A stretch of 64,000 nucleotides of DNA from Ascidia mentula (lineage: Eukaryota; Chordata; Ascidiacea; Phlebobranchia; Ascidiidae). Below are positions 1 through 10,850 of this stretch, piece by piece. The DNA is taken from contig OX387202.1 of NCBI GenBank assembly GCA_947561715.1, positions 8,197,001 to 8,261,000 on the forward strand. Reading direction: 5' to 3'. A program made the position numbers and the translations under genes. The notes under the pieces are model-generated. The model worked only from the letters and a program-made list of their open reading frames with translations. It was not told the origin of the DNA and did not search any database. The first letter of the stretch is position 1; every line of letters begins with the position of its first letter.

Positions 1-1763
1 GCTTTTGCGGTTGCACAACGTCTGCAACTATGCGATTTCAGCACTTGTCCATTTTGCAGTACATGACTTTGAGATGAAAAATATTTTTTTGCAGTAAAAG
101 CTTTATTATACAGTGGAAAACGCTGATACTCCAGTATTCCTTTTGCGGTTGCACAACGTATGTAACTATGCGATTTCAGCACTTGTCCATTTTGCAGTAT
201 ATGACTTTTCGATGAAAAATATTTTTTTGCAGTACAAGCATTATTATACAGTGGAAAACGCTGATACTCCAGTATTCCTTTTGCGGTTGCACAACGTATG
301 TAACTATGCGATTTCAGCACTTGTCCATTTTGCAGTATATGACTTTTCGATGAAAAATATTTTTTTGCAGTAAAAGCTTTATTATACAGTGGAAAACGCT
401 GATACTCCAGTATTCTTTTTGCGGTTGCACAACGTATGTAACTATGCGATTTCAGCACTTGTCCATTTTGCAGTATATGACTTTTCGATGAAAAATATTT
501 TTTTGCAGTACAAGCATTATTATACAGTGGAAAACGCTGATACTCCAGTATTCCTTTTGCGGTTGCACAACGTATGTAACTATGCGATTTCAGCACTTGT
601 CCATTTTGCAGTATATGACTTTTCGATAAAAAATAATTTTTTTCAGTACAAGCTTTATTATACGGTGGAAAACGCTGATACTCCAGTATTGCTTGTGCGG
701 TTGCACAACGTATGTAACTATCAGATTTCAGCACTTGTCCATTTTGCAGTGTATGACATTTCGATAAAAAATATTTTTTTTCAGTACAAGCTTTATTATA
801 CAGTGGAAAACGCTGATACTCCAGTATTGCTTTTGCGGTTGCACAACGTATGTAACTGTGCGATTTCAGCACTTGTCCATTTTGCAGTATATGATTTTTC
901 GATGAAAAATATTTTTTTGCAGTACAAGCTTTATTATACAGAGGAAAACGCTGATACTCCAGTATTGCATTTGCGGTTGCACAACGTATGTAACTGTGCA
1001 ATTTCAGCACTTGTCCATTTTGCAGTATATGACTTTTCGATAAAAAATATTTTTTTGCGGTACAAGCTTTATTATACAGTGGAAAACGCTGATACTCCAG
1101 TATTGCTTTTGCGGTTGCACAACGTATGTAACTATGCGATTTCAGCACTTGTCCATTTTGCAGTATATGATTTTTCGATGAAAAATATTTTTTTGCAGTA
1201 CAAGCTTTATTATACAGAGGAAAACGCTGATACTCCAGTATTCCTTTTGCGGTTGCACAACGTATGTAACTATGCGATTTCAGCACTTGTCCACTTTGCA
1301 GTATATGACTTTTCGATGAAAAATATTTTTTTGCCTTACAAGCATTATTATACAGTGGAAAACGCTGATACTCCAGTATTGCTTTTGCGGTTGCACACCG
1401 TATGTAACTATGCGATTTCAGCACTTGTCCATTTTGCAGTATATGACTTTTCGATAAAAAATAATTTTTTTCAGTACAAGCTTTATTATACGGTGGAAAA
1501 CGCTGATACTCCAGTATTGCTTGTGCGGTTGCACAACGTATGTAACTATCAGATTTCAGCACTTGTCCATTTTGCAGTGTATGACATTTCGATAAAAAAT
1601 ATTTTTTTTCAGTACAAGCTTTATTATACAGTGGAAAACGCTGATACTCCAGTATTGCTTTTGCGGTTGCACAACGTATGTAACTGTGCGATTTCAGCAC
1701 TTGTCCATTTTGCAGTATATGATTTTTCGATGAAAAATATTTTTTTGCAGTACAAGCTTTATT
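1..1763 (+). repeat. 138-bp satellite array, block 1
   Basis: About 12.8 head-to-tail copies of a 138-bp monomer. Taking GTGGAAAACGCTGATACTCC as the start of the monomer, starts fall every 138 bp from 113 to 1631 with no length change. Fixed landmarks are TTGCGGTTGCACAACGTATG, GATTTCAGCACTTGTCCATT, a short AT palindrome AAAAATATTTTT and ACAAGCTTTATTATACAG. The window opens at about monomer position 27, so the array continues to the left. The last monomers before the LINE follow an ordered variant series (called A-B-C-D below), and the second-last A monomer carries the private variant GTCCACTTTGC near 1290. Open frames in this block are products of the repeat period and are not annotated as genes. 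Confidence 0.98.
1758..1763 (+). repeat. LINE target-site duplication, left copy (TTTATT)
   Basis: TTTATT is part of the normal monomer segment AAGCTTTATTATACAG. The same six bases recur at 3249-3254 just after the LINE tail. Because both the target and the tail are AT-rich, a slightly shorter or longer duplication is possible, but six bases restores the satellite register exactly. Confidence 0.8.
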
Positions 1764-1764
1764 T

Positions 1765-2781
1765 TTTGAAAACTACCTCACTGGCAGGCAACAATACACA
1801 AAAATTTGCAATTCCCGCTCCAATGTCTGTAACGTGGAATGTGGTGTGCCCCAGGGATCTCCTCTAGGACCACTTCTGTTTCTCATTTATGTAAATGATT
1901 TGCCTTGCGCCTCCTCATTCTGCACAAGATTATTCGCAGATGACACATGTCTCATCAAGTCGTGCAAAAATGTAAGGGATTTAGAAAAGGCTGCAAATAT
2001 CGAACTAGACAAGGTTAATACATGGCTCAATTCGAACAAACTAACAGTTAACTGCAAAAAAACCACATTCATGCTCTTCGCAAACAGCAAAAAGACAAAC
2101 AATACTGATTTTACCCTTAAGATTAATGACACCACACTAGAGCAAGTCAAGACCACAAAGTACCTTGGTGTACATATTGATGATACACTGTCATGGGCCC
2201 CACATGTTAACTCAACCTGCAAAAAAATTGCAAAAAGCGTTGCAATTCTTTACAAGCTGAAGCACATCATAGGACAGTGTACATTACAAACAGTGTATCA
2301 CGCACTTGTTCATTCGCATTTGTCTTATGGCCTATTGGCGTGGGGTTTTGTTTGCCCATCATTGTTACATCCAGTGGTGGTCCTGCAAAATAGAGCGCTT
2401 CGCATAATAACAAACAGTCCCTTTCGCACCCACACCTATCAACTGTACATTAAAGCACAAATTCTTCCAGTCAATCTACAGCACAAGCTGCAACTTGGTA
2501 AATTTGCTTACAATTACAAAAATCATCGTCTACCCGCAGCCTTTAAGGACTACTTTACCCCATTAGCAAACATTCACACCCACATAACACGATGTCAAAC
2601 CACACATCAATATTATCTCCCACGTGTTTTCACTGAACTAGGTAAAAAAACTATAAAATACCAAGGCGCAGAAATATGGAATAACATCCCGCAAAACATT
2701 AAAAGCTTTAGCTTAAAAGGGTTTCTTAAAGCACTAAAATTACACTTTCTTCACTTATATGCCAATGCTGCACAGCTGTAG
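1765..2781 (+). pseudogene. LINE reverse transcriptase, C-terminal fragment
   Basis: An uninterrupted frame of 338 codons plus a TAG stop. It starts without its own initiator because the element is 5'-truncated; the first codons read FENYLTGRQQ, which fits the RT segment just upstream of motif B. The GVPQGSPLGPLLF motif lies at 1843-1881 and the catalytic FADD (the YxDD equivalent) at 1933-1944, so the last palm motifs are kept while the upstream catalytic aspartate motif and any endonuclease domain are missing. Downstream is the thumb and C-terminal region typical of animal LINEs, including KYLGVHIDD, an AWG motif, and YQGAEIWNNIP at 2659-2691 near the end. The internal ATG at 1834 lies in the same frame but is unlikely to be a real start. 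No stop or frameshift is visible inside the fragment, so the insertion looks young or was copied from a recently active source. Alone it cannot make a working retrotransposase. Confidence 0.95.
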
Positions 2782-3248
2782 AGATGACCACGTGCGATGT
2801 AAACACCCGCAGGAATGTTTTGATGCGATAGGGCGCAATTTAGCAAAAAATCACGTCACTTCACCGCCGGCCTAATTGGTAATTGCCCTTGACATATGCA
2901 AATGGTAAAATTCACAACGATTCATTCTTATTTATATTGTATCTTTTAGTTTTGTAACATGCGCAATACTTACCGATTGTCTTTTCTCTGTTTCGTGTTA
3001 TTTTTGTACTTCTTTGTTTATTGTAATGCAGAATGATTGTTGATTAAATGTTCCTTGCCTCATCAATGTCATTGCGTACAACCGCGTAAATCTTTTGCAA
3101 CCTCGAAACAACCCAGGGGCGGTTTCAAATAACCAATTGAGGTTTCTACCGTCCCTTCATCTAATCCCAACCGGATCATTCATTGTGTTTTACTGTTCCG
3201 CATTTTATTTTCGCGGATTATGATGTAAATAAACTGAATTGAATTGAA
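2782..3248 (+). other. LINE 3' UTR and tail
   Basis: 467 bp between the RT stop codon and the satellite. I see no ORF, RNA gene or satellite-like sequence in it. It ends with AATAAA and a repeated TTGAA-type tail at about 3234-3248. LINE reverse transcriptases of several animal clades recognise such 3' ends, which fits its position. Confidence 0.85.
3228..3233 (+). promoter_or_regulatory. Polyadenylation signal of the LINE
   Basis: AATAAA lies 15 bases before the end of the element and directly upstream of the ACTGAATTGAATTGAA tail. Its position matches a LINE transcript end. Confidence 0.6.
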
Positions 3249-3254
3249 TTTATT
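3249..3254 (+). repeat. LINE target-site duplication, right copy (TTTATT)
   Basis: This is the second copy of the TTTATT found at 1758-1763. After it the satellite resumes with ATACAGAGGAAAACGC, the variant expected after a D-type monomer, so the insertion split a single monomer junction without loss. Confidence 0.8.
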
Positions 3255-5467
3255 ATACAGAGGAAAACGCTGATACTCCAGTATTCCTTTTGCGGTTGCA
3301 CAACGTATGTAACTATGCGATTTCAGCACTTGTCCATTTTGCAGTATATGACTTTTCGATGAAAAATATTTTTTTGCAGTACAAGCATTATTATACAGTG
3401 GAAAACGCTGATACTCCAGTATTGCTTTTGCGGTTGCACACCGTATGTAACTATGCGATTTCAGCACTTGTCCATTTTGCAGTATATGACTTTTCGATAA
3501 AAAATAATTTTTTTCAGTACAAGCTTTATTATACAGTGGAAAACGTTGATACTCCAGTATTGCTTGTGCGGTTGCACAACGTATGTAACTATCAGATTTC
3601 AGCACTTGTCCATTTTGCAGTGTATGACATTTCGATAAAAAATATTTTTTTTCAGTACAAGCTTTATTATACAGTGGAAAACGCTGATACTCCAGTATTG
3701 CTTTTGCGGTTGCACAACGTATGTAACTGTGCGATTTCAGCACTTGTCCATTTTGCAGTATATGATTTTTCGATGAAAAATATTTTTTTGCAGTACAAGC
3801 TTTATTATACAGAGGAAAACGCTGATACTCCAGTATTGCATTTGCGGTTGCACAACGTATGTAACTGTGCAATTTCAGCACTTGTCCATTTTGCAGTATA
3901 TGACTTTTCGATAAAAAATATTTTTTTGCGGTACAAGCTTTATTATACAGTGGAAAACGCTGATACTCCAGTATTGCTTTTGCGGTTGCACAACGTATGT
4001 AACTATGCGATTTCAGCACTTGTCCATTTTGCAGTGTATGACTTTTCGATGAAAAATAATTTTTTTCAGTACAAGCTTTATTATACAGTGGAAAACGCTG
4101 ATACTCCAGTATTGCTTTTGCGGTTGCACAACGTCTGCAACTATGCGATTTCAGCACTTGTCCATTTTGCAGTACATGACTTTTCGATGAAAAATATTTT
4201 TTTGCAGTACAAGCTTTATTATACAGTGGAAAACGCTGATACTCCAGTATTGCTTTTGCGGTTGCACAACGTATGTAAGTGTGGAATTTCAGCCCTTGTC
4301 CATTTTGCAGTATATGACTTTTCGATGAAAAATATTTTTTTGCAGTACAAGCTTTATTGTACTGTGGAAAACGCTGATACTCCAGTATTGCTTTTGCGGT
4401 TGAACAACGTATGTAACTATGCGATTTCAGCACTTGTCCATTTTGCAGTATATGACTTTTCCATGAAAAATATTTTTTTGCAGTACAAGCTTTATTATAC
4501 AGTGGAAAGCGCTGATACTCCAGTATTGCTTTTGCGGTTGCACAACGTATGTAACTATGCGATTTCAGCACTTGTCCATTTTGCAGTATATGACTTTTCG
4601 ATAAAAAATAATTTTTTTCAGTACAAGCTTTATTATACAGTGGAAAACGCTGATACTCCAGTATTCCTTTTGCGGTTGCACAACGTATGTAACTATGCGA
4701 TTTCAGCACTTGTCCATTTTGCAGTATATGACTTTTCGATGAAAAATATTTTTTTGCAGTAAAAGCTTTATTATACAGTGGAAAACGCTGATACTCCAGT
4801 ATTCCTTTTGCGGTTGCACAACGTATGTAACTATGCGATTTCAGCACTTGTCCATTTTGCAGTATATGACTTTTCGATGAAAAATATTTTTTTGCAGTAC
4901 AAGCATTATTATACAGTGGAAAACGCTGATACTCCAGTATTGCTTTTGCGGTTGCACAACGTATGTAACTATGCGATTTCAGCACTTGTCCATTGTGCAG
5001 TATATGACTTTTCGATAAAAAATAATTTTTTTCAGTACAAGCTTTATTATACGGTGGAAAACGCTGATACTCCAGTATTGCTTGTGCGGTTGCACAACGT
5101 ATGTAACTATCAGATTTCAGCACTTGTCCATTTTGCAGTATATGACTTTTCGATGAAAAATATTTTTTTGCATTACAAGCTTTATTATACCGTGGAAAAC
5201 GCTGATACTCCAGTATTGCTTTTGCGGTTGCACAACGTATGTAACTATGCGATTTCAGCACTTGTCCATTTTGCAGTATATGACTTTTCGATAAAAAATA
5301 ATTTTTTTCAGTACAAGCTTTATTATACAGTGGAAAACGCTGATACTCCAGTATTCCTTTTGCGGTTGCACAACGTATGTAACTATGCGATTTCAGCACT
5401 TGTCCATTTTGCAGTATATGACTTTTCGATGAAAAATATTTTTTTGCAGTAAAAGCTTTATTATACA

Positions 5468-7123
5468 GTGGAAAACGCTGATACTCCAGTATTCCTTTTG
5501 CGGTTGCACAACGTATGTAACTATGCGATTTCAGCACTTGTCCATTTTGCAGTATATGACTTTTCGATGAAAAATATTTTTTTGCAGTACAAGCATTATT
5601 ATACAGTGGAAAACGCTGATACTCCAGTATTGCTTTTGCGGTTGCACACCGTATGTAACTATGCGATTTCAGCACTTGTCCATTTTGCAGTATATGACTT
5701 TTCGATAAAAAATAATTTTTTTCAGTACAAGCTTTATTATACGGTGGAAAACGCTGATACTCCAGTATTGCTTGTGCGGTTGCACAACGTATGTAACTAT
5801 CAGATTTCAGCACTTGTCCATTTTGCAGTGTATGACATTTCGATAAAAAATATTTTTTTTCAGTACAAGCTTTATTATACAGTGGAAAACGCTGATACTC
5901 CAGTATTGCTTTTGCGGTTGCACAACGTATGTAACTGTGCGATTTCAGCACTTGTCCATTTTGCAGTATATGATTTTTCGATGAAAAATATTTTTTTGCA
6001 GTACAAGCTTTATTATACAGAGGAAAACGCTGATACTCCAGTATTCCTTTTGCGGTTGCACAACGTATGTAACTATGCGATTTCAGCACTTGTCCATTTT
6101 GCAGTATATGACTTTTCGATGAAAAATATTTTTTTGCAGTACAAGCATTATTATACAGTGGAAAACGCTGATACTCCAGTATTGCTTTTGCGGTTGCACA
6201 CCGTATGTAACTATGCGATTTCAGCACTTGTCCATTTTGCAGTATATGACTTTTCGATAAAAAATAATTTTTTTCAGTACAAGCTTTATTATACGGTGGA
6301 AAACGCTGATACTCCAGTATTGCTTGTGCGGTTGCACAACGTATGTAACTATCAGATTTCAGCACTTGTCCATTTTGCAGTGTATGACATTTCGATAAAA
6401 AATATTTTTTTTCAGTACAAGCTTTATTATACAGTGGAAAACGCTGATACTCCAGTATTGCTTTTGCGGTTGCACAACGTATGTAACTGTGCGATTTCAG
6501 CACTTGTCCATTTTGCAGTATATGATTTTTCGATGAAAAATATTTTTTTGCAGTACAAGCTTTATTATACAGAGGAAAACGCTGATACTCCAGTATTCCT
6601 TTTGCGGTTGCACAACGTATGTAACTATGCGATTTCAGCACTTGTCCATTTTGCAGTATATGACTTTTCGATGAAAAATATTTTTTTGCAGTACAAGCAT
6701 TATTATACAGTGGAAAACGCTGATACTCCAGTATTGCTTTTGCGGTTGCACACCGTATGTAACTATGCGATTTCAGCACTTGTCCATTTTGCAGTATATG
6801 ACTTTTCGATAAAAAATAATTTTTTTCAGTACAAGCTTTATTATACGGTGGAAAACGCTGATACTCCAGTATTGCTTGTGCGGTTGCACAACGTATGTAA
6901 CTATCAGATTTCAGCACTTGTCCATTTTGCAGTGTATGACATTTCGATAAAAAATATTTTTTTTCAGTACAAGCTTTATTATACAGTGGAAAACGCTGAT
7001 ACTCCAGTATTGCTTTTGCGGTTGCACAACGTATGTAACTGTGCGATTTCAGCACTTGTCCATTTTGCAGTATATGATTTTTCGATGAAAAATATTTTTT
7101 TGCAGTACAAGCTTTATTATACA
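5468..7123 (+). repeat. 552-bp tetramer (A-B-C-D) in three tandem copies
   Basis: Four monomer types recur in order with a 552-bp period starting at 5468, 6020 and 6572. A has CCAGTATTCC and ACAAGCATTATT. B has GCACACCGTATG and ATAATTTTTTTC. C has TTGCTTGTGCGG, AACTATCAGATTTC and GACATTTCGATA. D has AACTGTGCGATTTC and TATGATTTTTCG. The monomer after D begins CAGAGGAAAACG instead of CAGTGG. After the third tetramer the series continues with types E, F, G, H and I. The same triplet is found at 19269-20924 and 45351-47006. Confidence 0.9.
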
Positions 7124-10100
7124 GAGGAAAACGCTGATACTCCAGTATTGCATTTGCGGTTGCACAACGTATGTAACTGTGCAATTTCAGCACTTGTCCA
7201 TTTTGCAGTATATGACTTTTCGATAAAAAATATTTTTTTGCGGTACAAGCTTTATTATACAGTGGAAAACGCTGATACTCCAGTATTGCTTTTGCGGTTG
7301 CACAACGTATGTAACTATGCGATTTCAGCACTTGTCCATTTTGCAGTGTATGACTTTTCGATGAAAAATAATTTTTTTCAGTACAAGCTTTATTATACAG
7401 TGGAAAACGCTGATACTCCAGTATTGCTTTTGCGGTTGCACAACGTCTGCAACTATGCGATTTCAGCACTTGTCCATTTTGCAGTACATGACTTTTCGAT
7501 GAAAAATATTTTTTTGCAGTACAAGCTTTATTATACAGTGGAAAACGCTGATACTCCAGTATTGCTTTTGCGGTTGCACAACGTATGTAAGTGTGGAATT
7601 TCAGCCCTTGTCCATTTTGCAGTATATGACTTTTCGATGAAAAATATTTTTTTGCAGTACAAGCTTTATTGTACTGTGGAAAACGCTGATACTCCAGTAT
7701 TGCTTTTGCGGTTGAACAACGTATGTAACTATGCGATTTCAGCACTTGTCCATTTTGCAGTATATGACTTTTCGATAAAAAATAATTTTTTTCAGTACAA
7801 GCTTTATTATACAGTGGAAAACGCTGATACTCCAGTATTCCTTTTGCGGTTGCACAACGTATGTAACTATGCGATTTCAGCACTTGTCCATTTTGCAGTA
7901 TATGACTTTTCGATGAAAAATATTTTTTTGCAGTAAAAGCTTTATTATACAGTGGAAAACGCTGATACTCCAGTATTCCTTTTGCGGTTGCACAACGTAT
8001 GTAACTATGCGATTTCAGCACTTGTCCATTTTGCAGTATATGACTTTTCGATGAAAAATATTTTTTTGCAGTACAAGCATTATTATACAGTGGAAAACGC
8101 TGATACTCCAGTATTGCTTTTGCGGTTGCACACCGTATGTAACTGTGCGATTTCAGCACTTGTCCATTTTGCAGTATATGACTTTTCGATAAAAAATAAT
8201 TTTTTTCAGTACAAGCTTTATTATACGGTGGAAAACGCTGATACTCCAGTATTGCTTGTGCGGTTGCACAACGTATGTAACTATCAGATTTCAGCACTTG
8301 TCCATTTTGCAGTGTATGACATTTCGATAAAAAATATTTTTTTTCAGTACAAGCTTTATTATACAGTGGAAAACGCTGATACTCCAGTATTGCTTTTGCG
8401 GTTGCACAACGTATGTAACTGTGCGATTTCAGCACTTGTCCATTTTGCAGTATATGATTTTTCGATGAAAAATATTTTTTTGCAGTACAAGCTTTATTAT
8501 ACAGAGGAAAACGCTGATACTCCAGTATTCCTTTTGCGGTTGCACAACGTATGTAACTATGCGATTTCAGCACTTGTCCATTTTGCAGTATATGACTTTT
8601 CGATGAAAAATATTTTTTTGCAGTACAAGCATTATTATACAGTGGAAAACGCTGATACTCCAGTATTGCTTTTGCGGTTGCACACCGTATGTAACTATGC
8701 GATTTCAGCACTTGTCCATTTTGCGGTATATGACTTTTCGATAAAAAATAATTTTTTTCAGTATAAGCTTTATTATACGGTGGAAAACGCTGATACTCCA
8801 GTATTGCTTGTGCGGTTGCACAACGTATGTAACTATCAGATTTCAGCACTTGTCCATTTTGCAGTGTATGACATTTCGATAAAAAATATTTTTTTTCAGT
8901 ACAAGCTTTATTATACAGTGGAAAACGCTGATACTCCAGTATTGCATTTGCGGTTGCACAACGTATGTAACTGTGCAATTTCAGCACTTGTCCATTTTGC
9001 AGTATATGACTTTTCGATATAAAATATTTTTTTGCGGTATAAGCTTTATTATACAGTGGAAAACGCTGATACTCCAGTATTGCTTTTGCGGTTGCACAAC
9101 GTATGTAACTATGCGATTTCAGCACTTGTCCATTTTGCAGTATATGACTTTTCGATGAAAAATATTTTTTTGCAGTACAAGCATTATTATACAGTGGAAA
9201 ACGCTGATACTCCAGTATTGCTTTTGCGGTTGCACACCGTATGTAACTATGCGATTTCAGCACTTGTCCATTTTGCAGTATATGACTTTTCGATAAAAAA
9301 TAATTTTTTTCAGTACAAGCTTTATTATACGGTGGAAAACGCTGATACTCCAGTATTGCTTGTGCGGTTGCACAACGTATGTAACTATCAGATTTTCAGC
9401 ACTTGTCCATTTTGCAGTGTATGACATTTCGATAAAAAATATTTTTTTTCAGTACAAGCTTTATTATACAGTGGAAAACGCTGATACTCCAGTATTGCTT
9501 TTGCGGTTGCACAACGTATGTAACTGTGCGATTTCAGCACTTGTCCATTTTGCAGTATATGATTTTTCGATGAAAAATATTTTTTTGCAGTACAAGCTTT
9601 ATTATACAGAGGAAAACGCTGATACTCCAGTATTGCATTTGCGGTTGCACAACGTATGTAACTGTGCAATTTCAGCACTTGTCCATTTTGCAGTATATGA
9701 CTTTTCGATAAAAAATATTTTTTTGCGGTACAAGCTTTATTATACAGTGGAAAACGCTGATACTCCAGTATTGCTTTTGCGGTTGCACAACGTATGTAAC
9801 TATGCGATTTCAGCACTTGTCCATTTTGCAGTGTATGACTTTTCGATGAAAAATAATTTTTTTCAGTACAAGCTTTATTATACAGTGGAAAACGCTGATA
9901 CTCCAGTATTCCTTTTGCGGTTGCACAACGTATGTAACTGTGCGATTTCAGCACTTGTCCATTTTGCAGTATATGATTTTTCGATGAAAAATATTTTTTT
10001 GCAGTACAAGCTTTATTATACAGAGGAAAACGCTGATACTCCAGTATTGCATTTGCGGTTGCACAACGTATGTAACTGTGCAATTTCAGCCCTTGTCCAT

Positions 10101-10850
10101 TTTGCAGTATATGACTTTTCGATGAAAAATATTTTTTTGCAGTACAAGCTTTATTGTACTGTGGAAAACGCTGATACTCCAGTATTGCTTTTGCGGTTGA
10201 ACAACGTATGTAACTATGCGATTTCAGCACTTGTCCATTTTGCAGTATATGACTTTTCCATGAAAAATATTTTTTTGCAGTACAAGCTTTATTATACAGT
10301 GGAAAGCGCTGATACTCCAGTATTGCTTTTGCGGTTGCACAACGTATGTAACTATGCGATTTCAGCACTTGTCCATTTTGCAGTACATGACTTTTCGATG
10401 AAAAATATTTTTTTGCAGTACAAGCTTTATTATACAGTGGAAAACGCTGATACTCCAGTATTGCTTTTGCGGTTGCACAACGTATGTAACTATGCGATTT
10501 CAGCACTTGTCCATTTTGCAGTATATGACTTTTCGATGAAAAATATTTTTTTGCAGTACAAGCTTTATTGTACTGTGGAAAACGCTGATACTCCAGTATT
10601 GCTTTTGCGGTTGAACAACGTATGTAACTATGCGATTTCAGCACTTGTCCATTTTGCAGTATATGACTTTTCCATGAAAAATATTTTTTTGCAGTACAAG
10701 CTTTATTATACAGTGGAAAGCGCTGATACTCCAGTATTGCTTTTGCGGTTGCACAACGTATGTAACTATGCGATTTCAGCACTTGTCCATTTTGCAGTAT
10801 ATGACTTTTCGATGAAAAATATTTTTTTGCAGTACAAGCTTTATTATACA

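Larger units (their letters stand above)
1764..3248 (+). mobile_element. 5'-truncated non-LTR retrotransposon (LINE)
   Basis: A single-copy 1485-bp segment inside the satellite. It carries the C-terminal part of a LINE reverse transcriptase, a 3' UTR, AATAAA and a short A-rich pentanucleotide tail (TGAATTGAATTGAA). There are no LTRs. The left edge falls inside the reverse transcriptase coding sequence, so the endonuclease and the N-terminal part of the polymerase are absent, which is the usual result of incomplete target-primed reverse transcription. It is flanked by TTTATT at 1758-1763 and 3249-3254. Removing the element plus one TTTATT restores the 138-bp register exactly (expected monomer start 1769, observed 3260). 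Adjacent T-rich sequence makes the left edge uncertain by a base or two. The ORF style and tail suggest the CR1/L2/Jockey group of animal LINEs, but I cannot fix the clade. Confidence 0.96.

Noticed and set aside
113-250. CENP-B box in the monomer
   Set aside because: The monomer has TTCG followed by ATGAAAAATATT, without the required CGGG at the right distance on either strand. Centromere identity cannot be argued from this motif.
389-1867. + strand repeat ORFs (41 to 1190 codons) as a family of repeat proteins
   Set aside because: Each starts at GTG or ATG by accident and ends at a K-type monomer TAA or a junction. Their ends mark monomer variants, not genes. The one at 389-1867 even runs into the LINE in the wrong frame.
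1887-2222. Minus-strand ORF within the LINE
   Set aside because: It overlaps the reverse transcriptase frame and has no recognisable features.
1764-3248. Intact, mobile LINE
   Set aside because: Only the end of the reverse transcriptase is present; the endonuclease and upstream polymerase motifs are missing.
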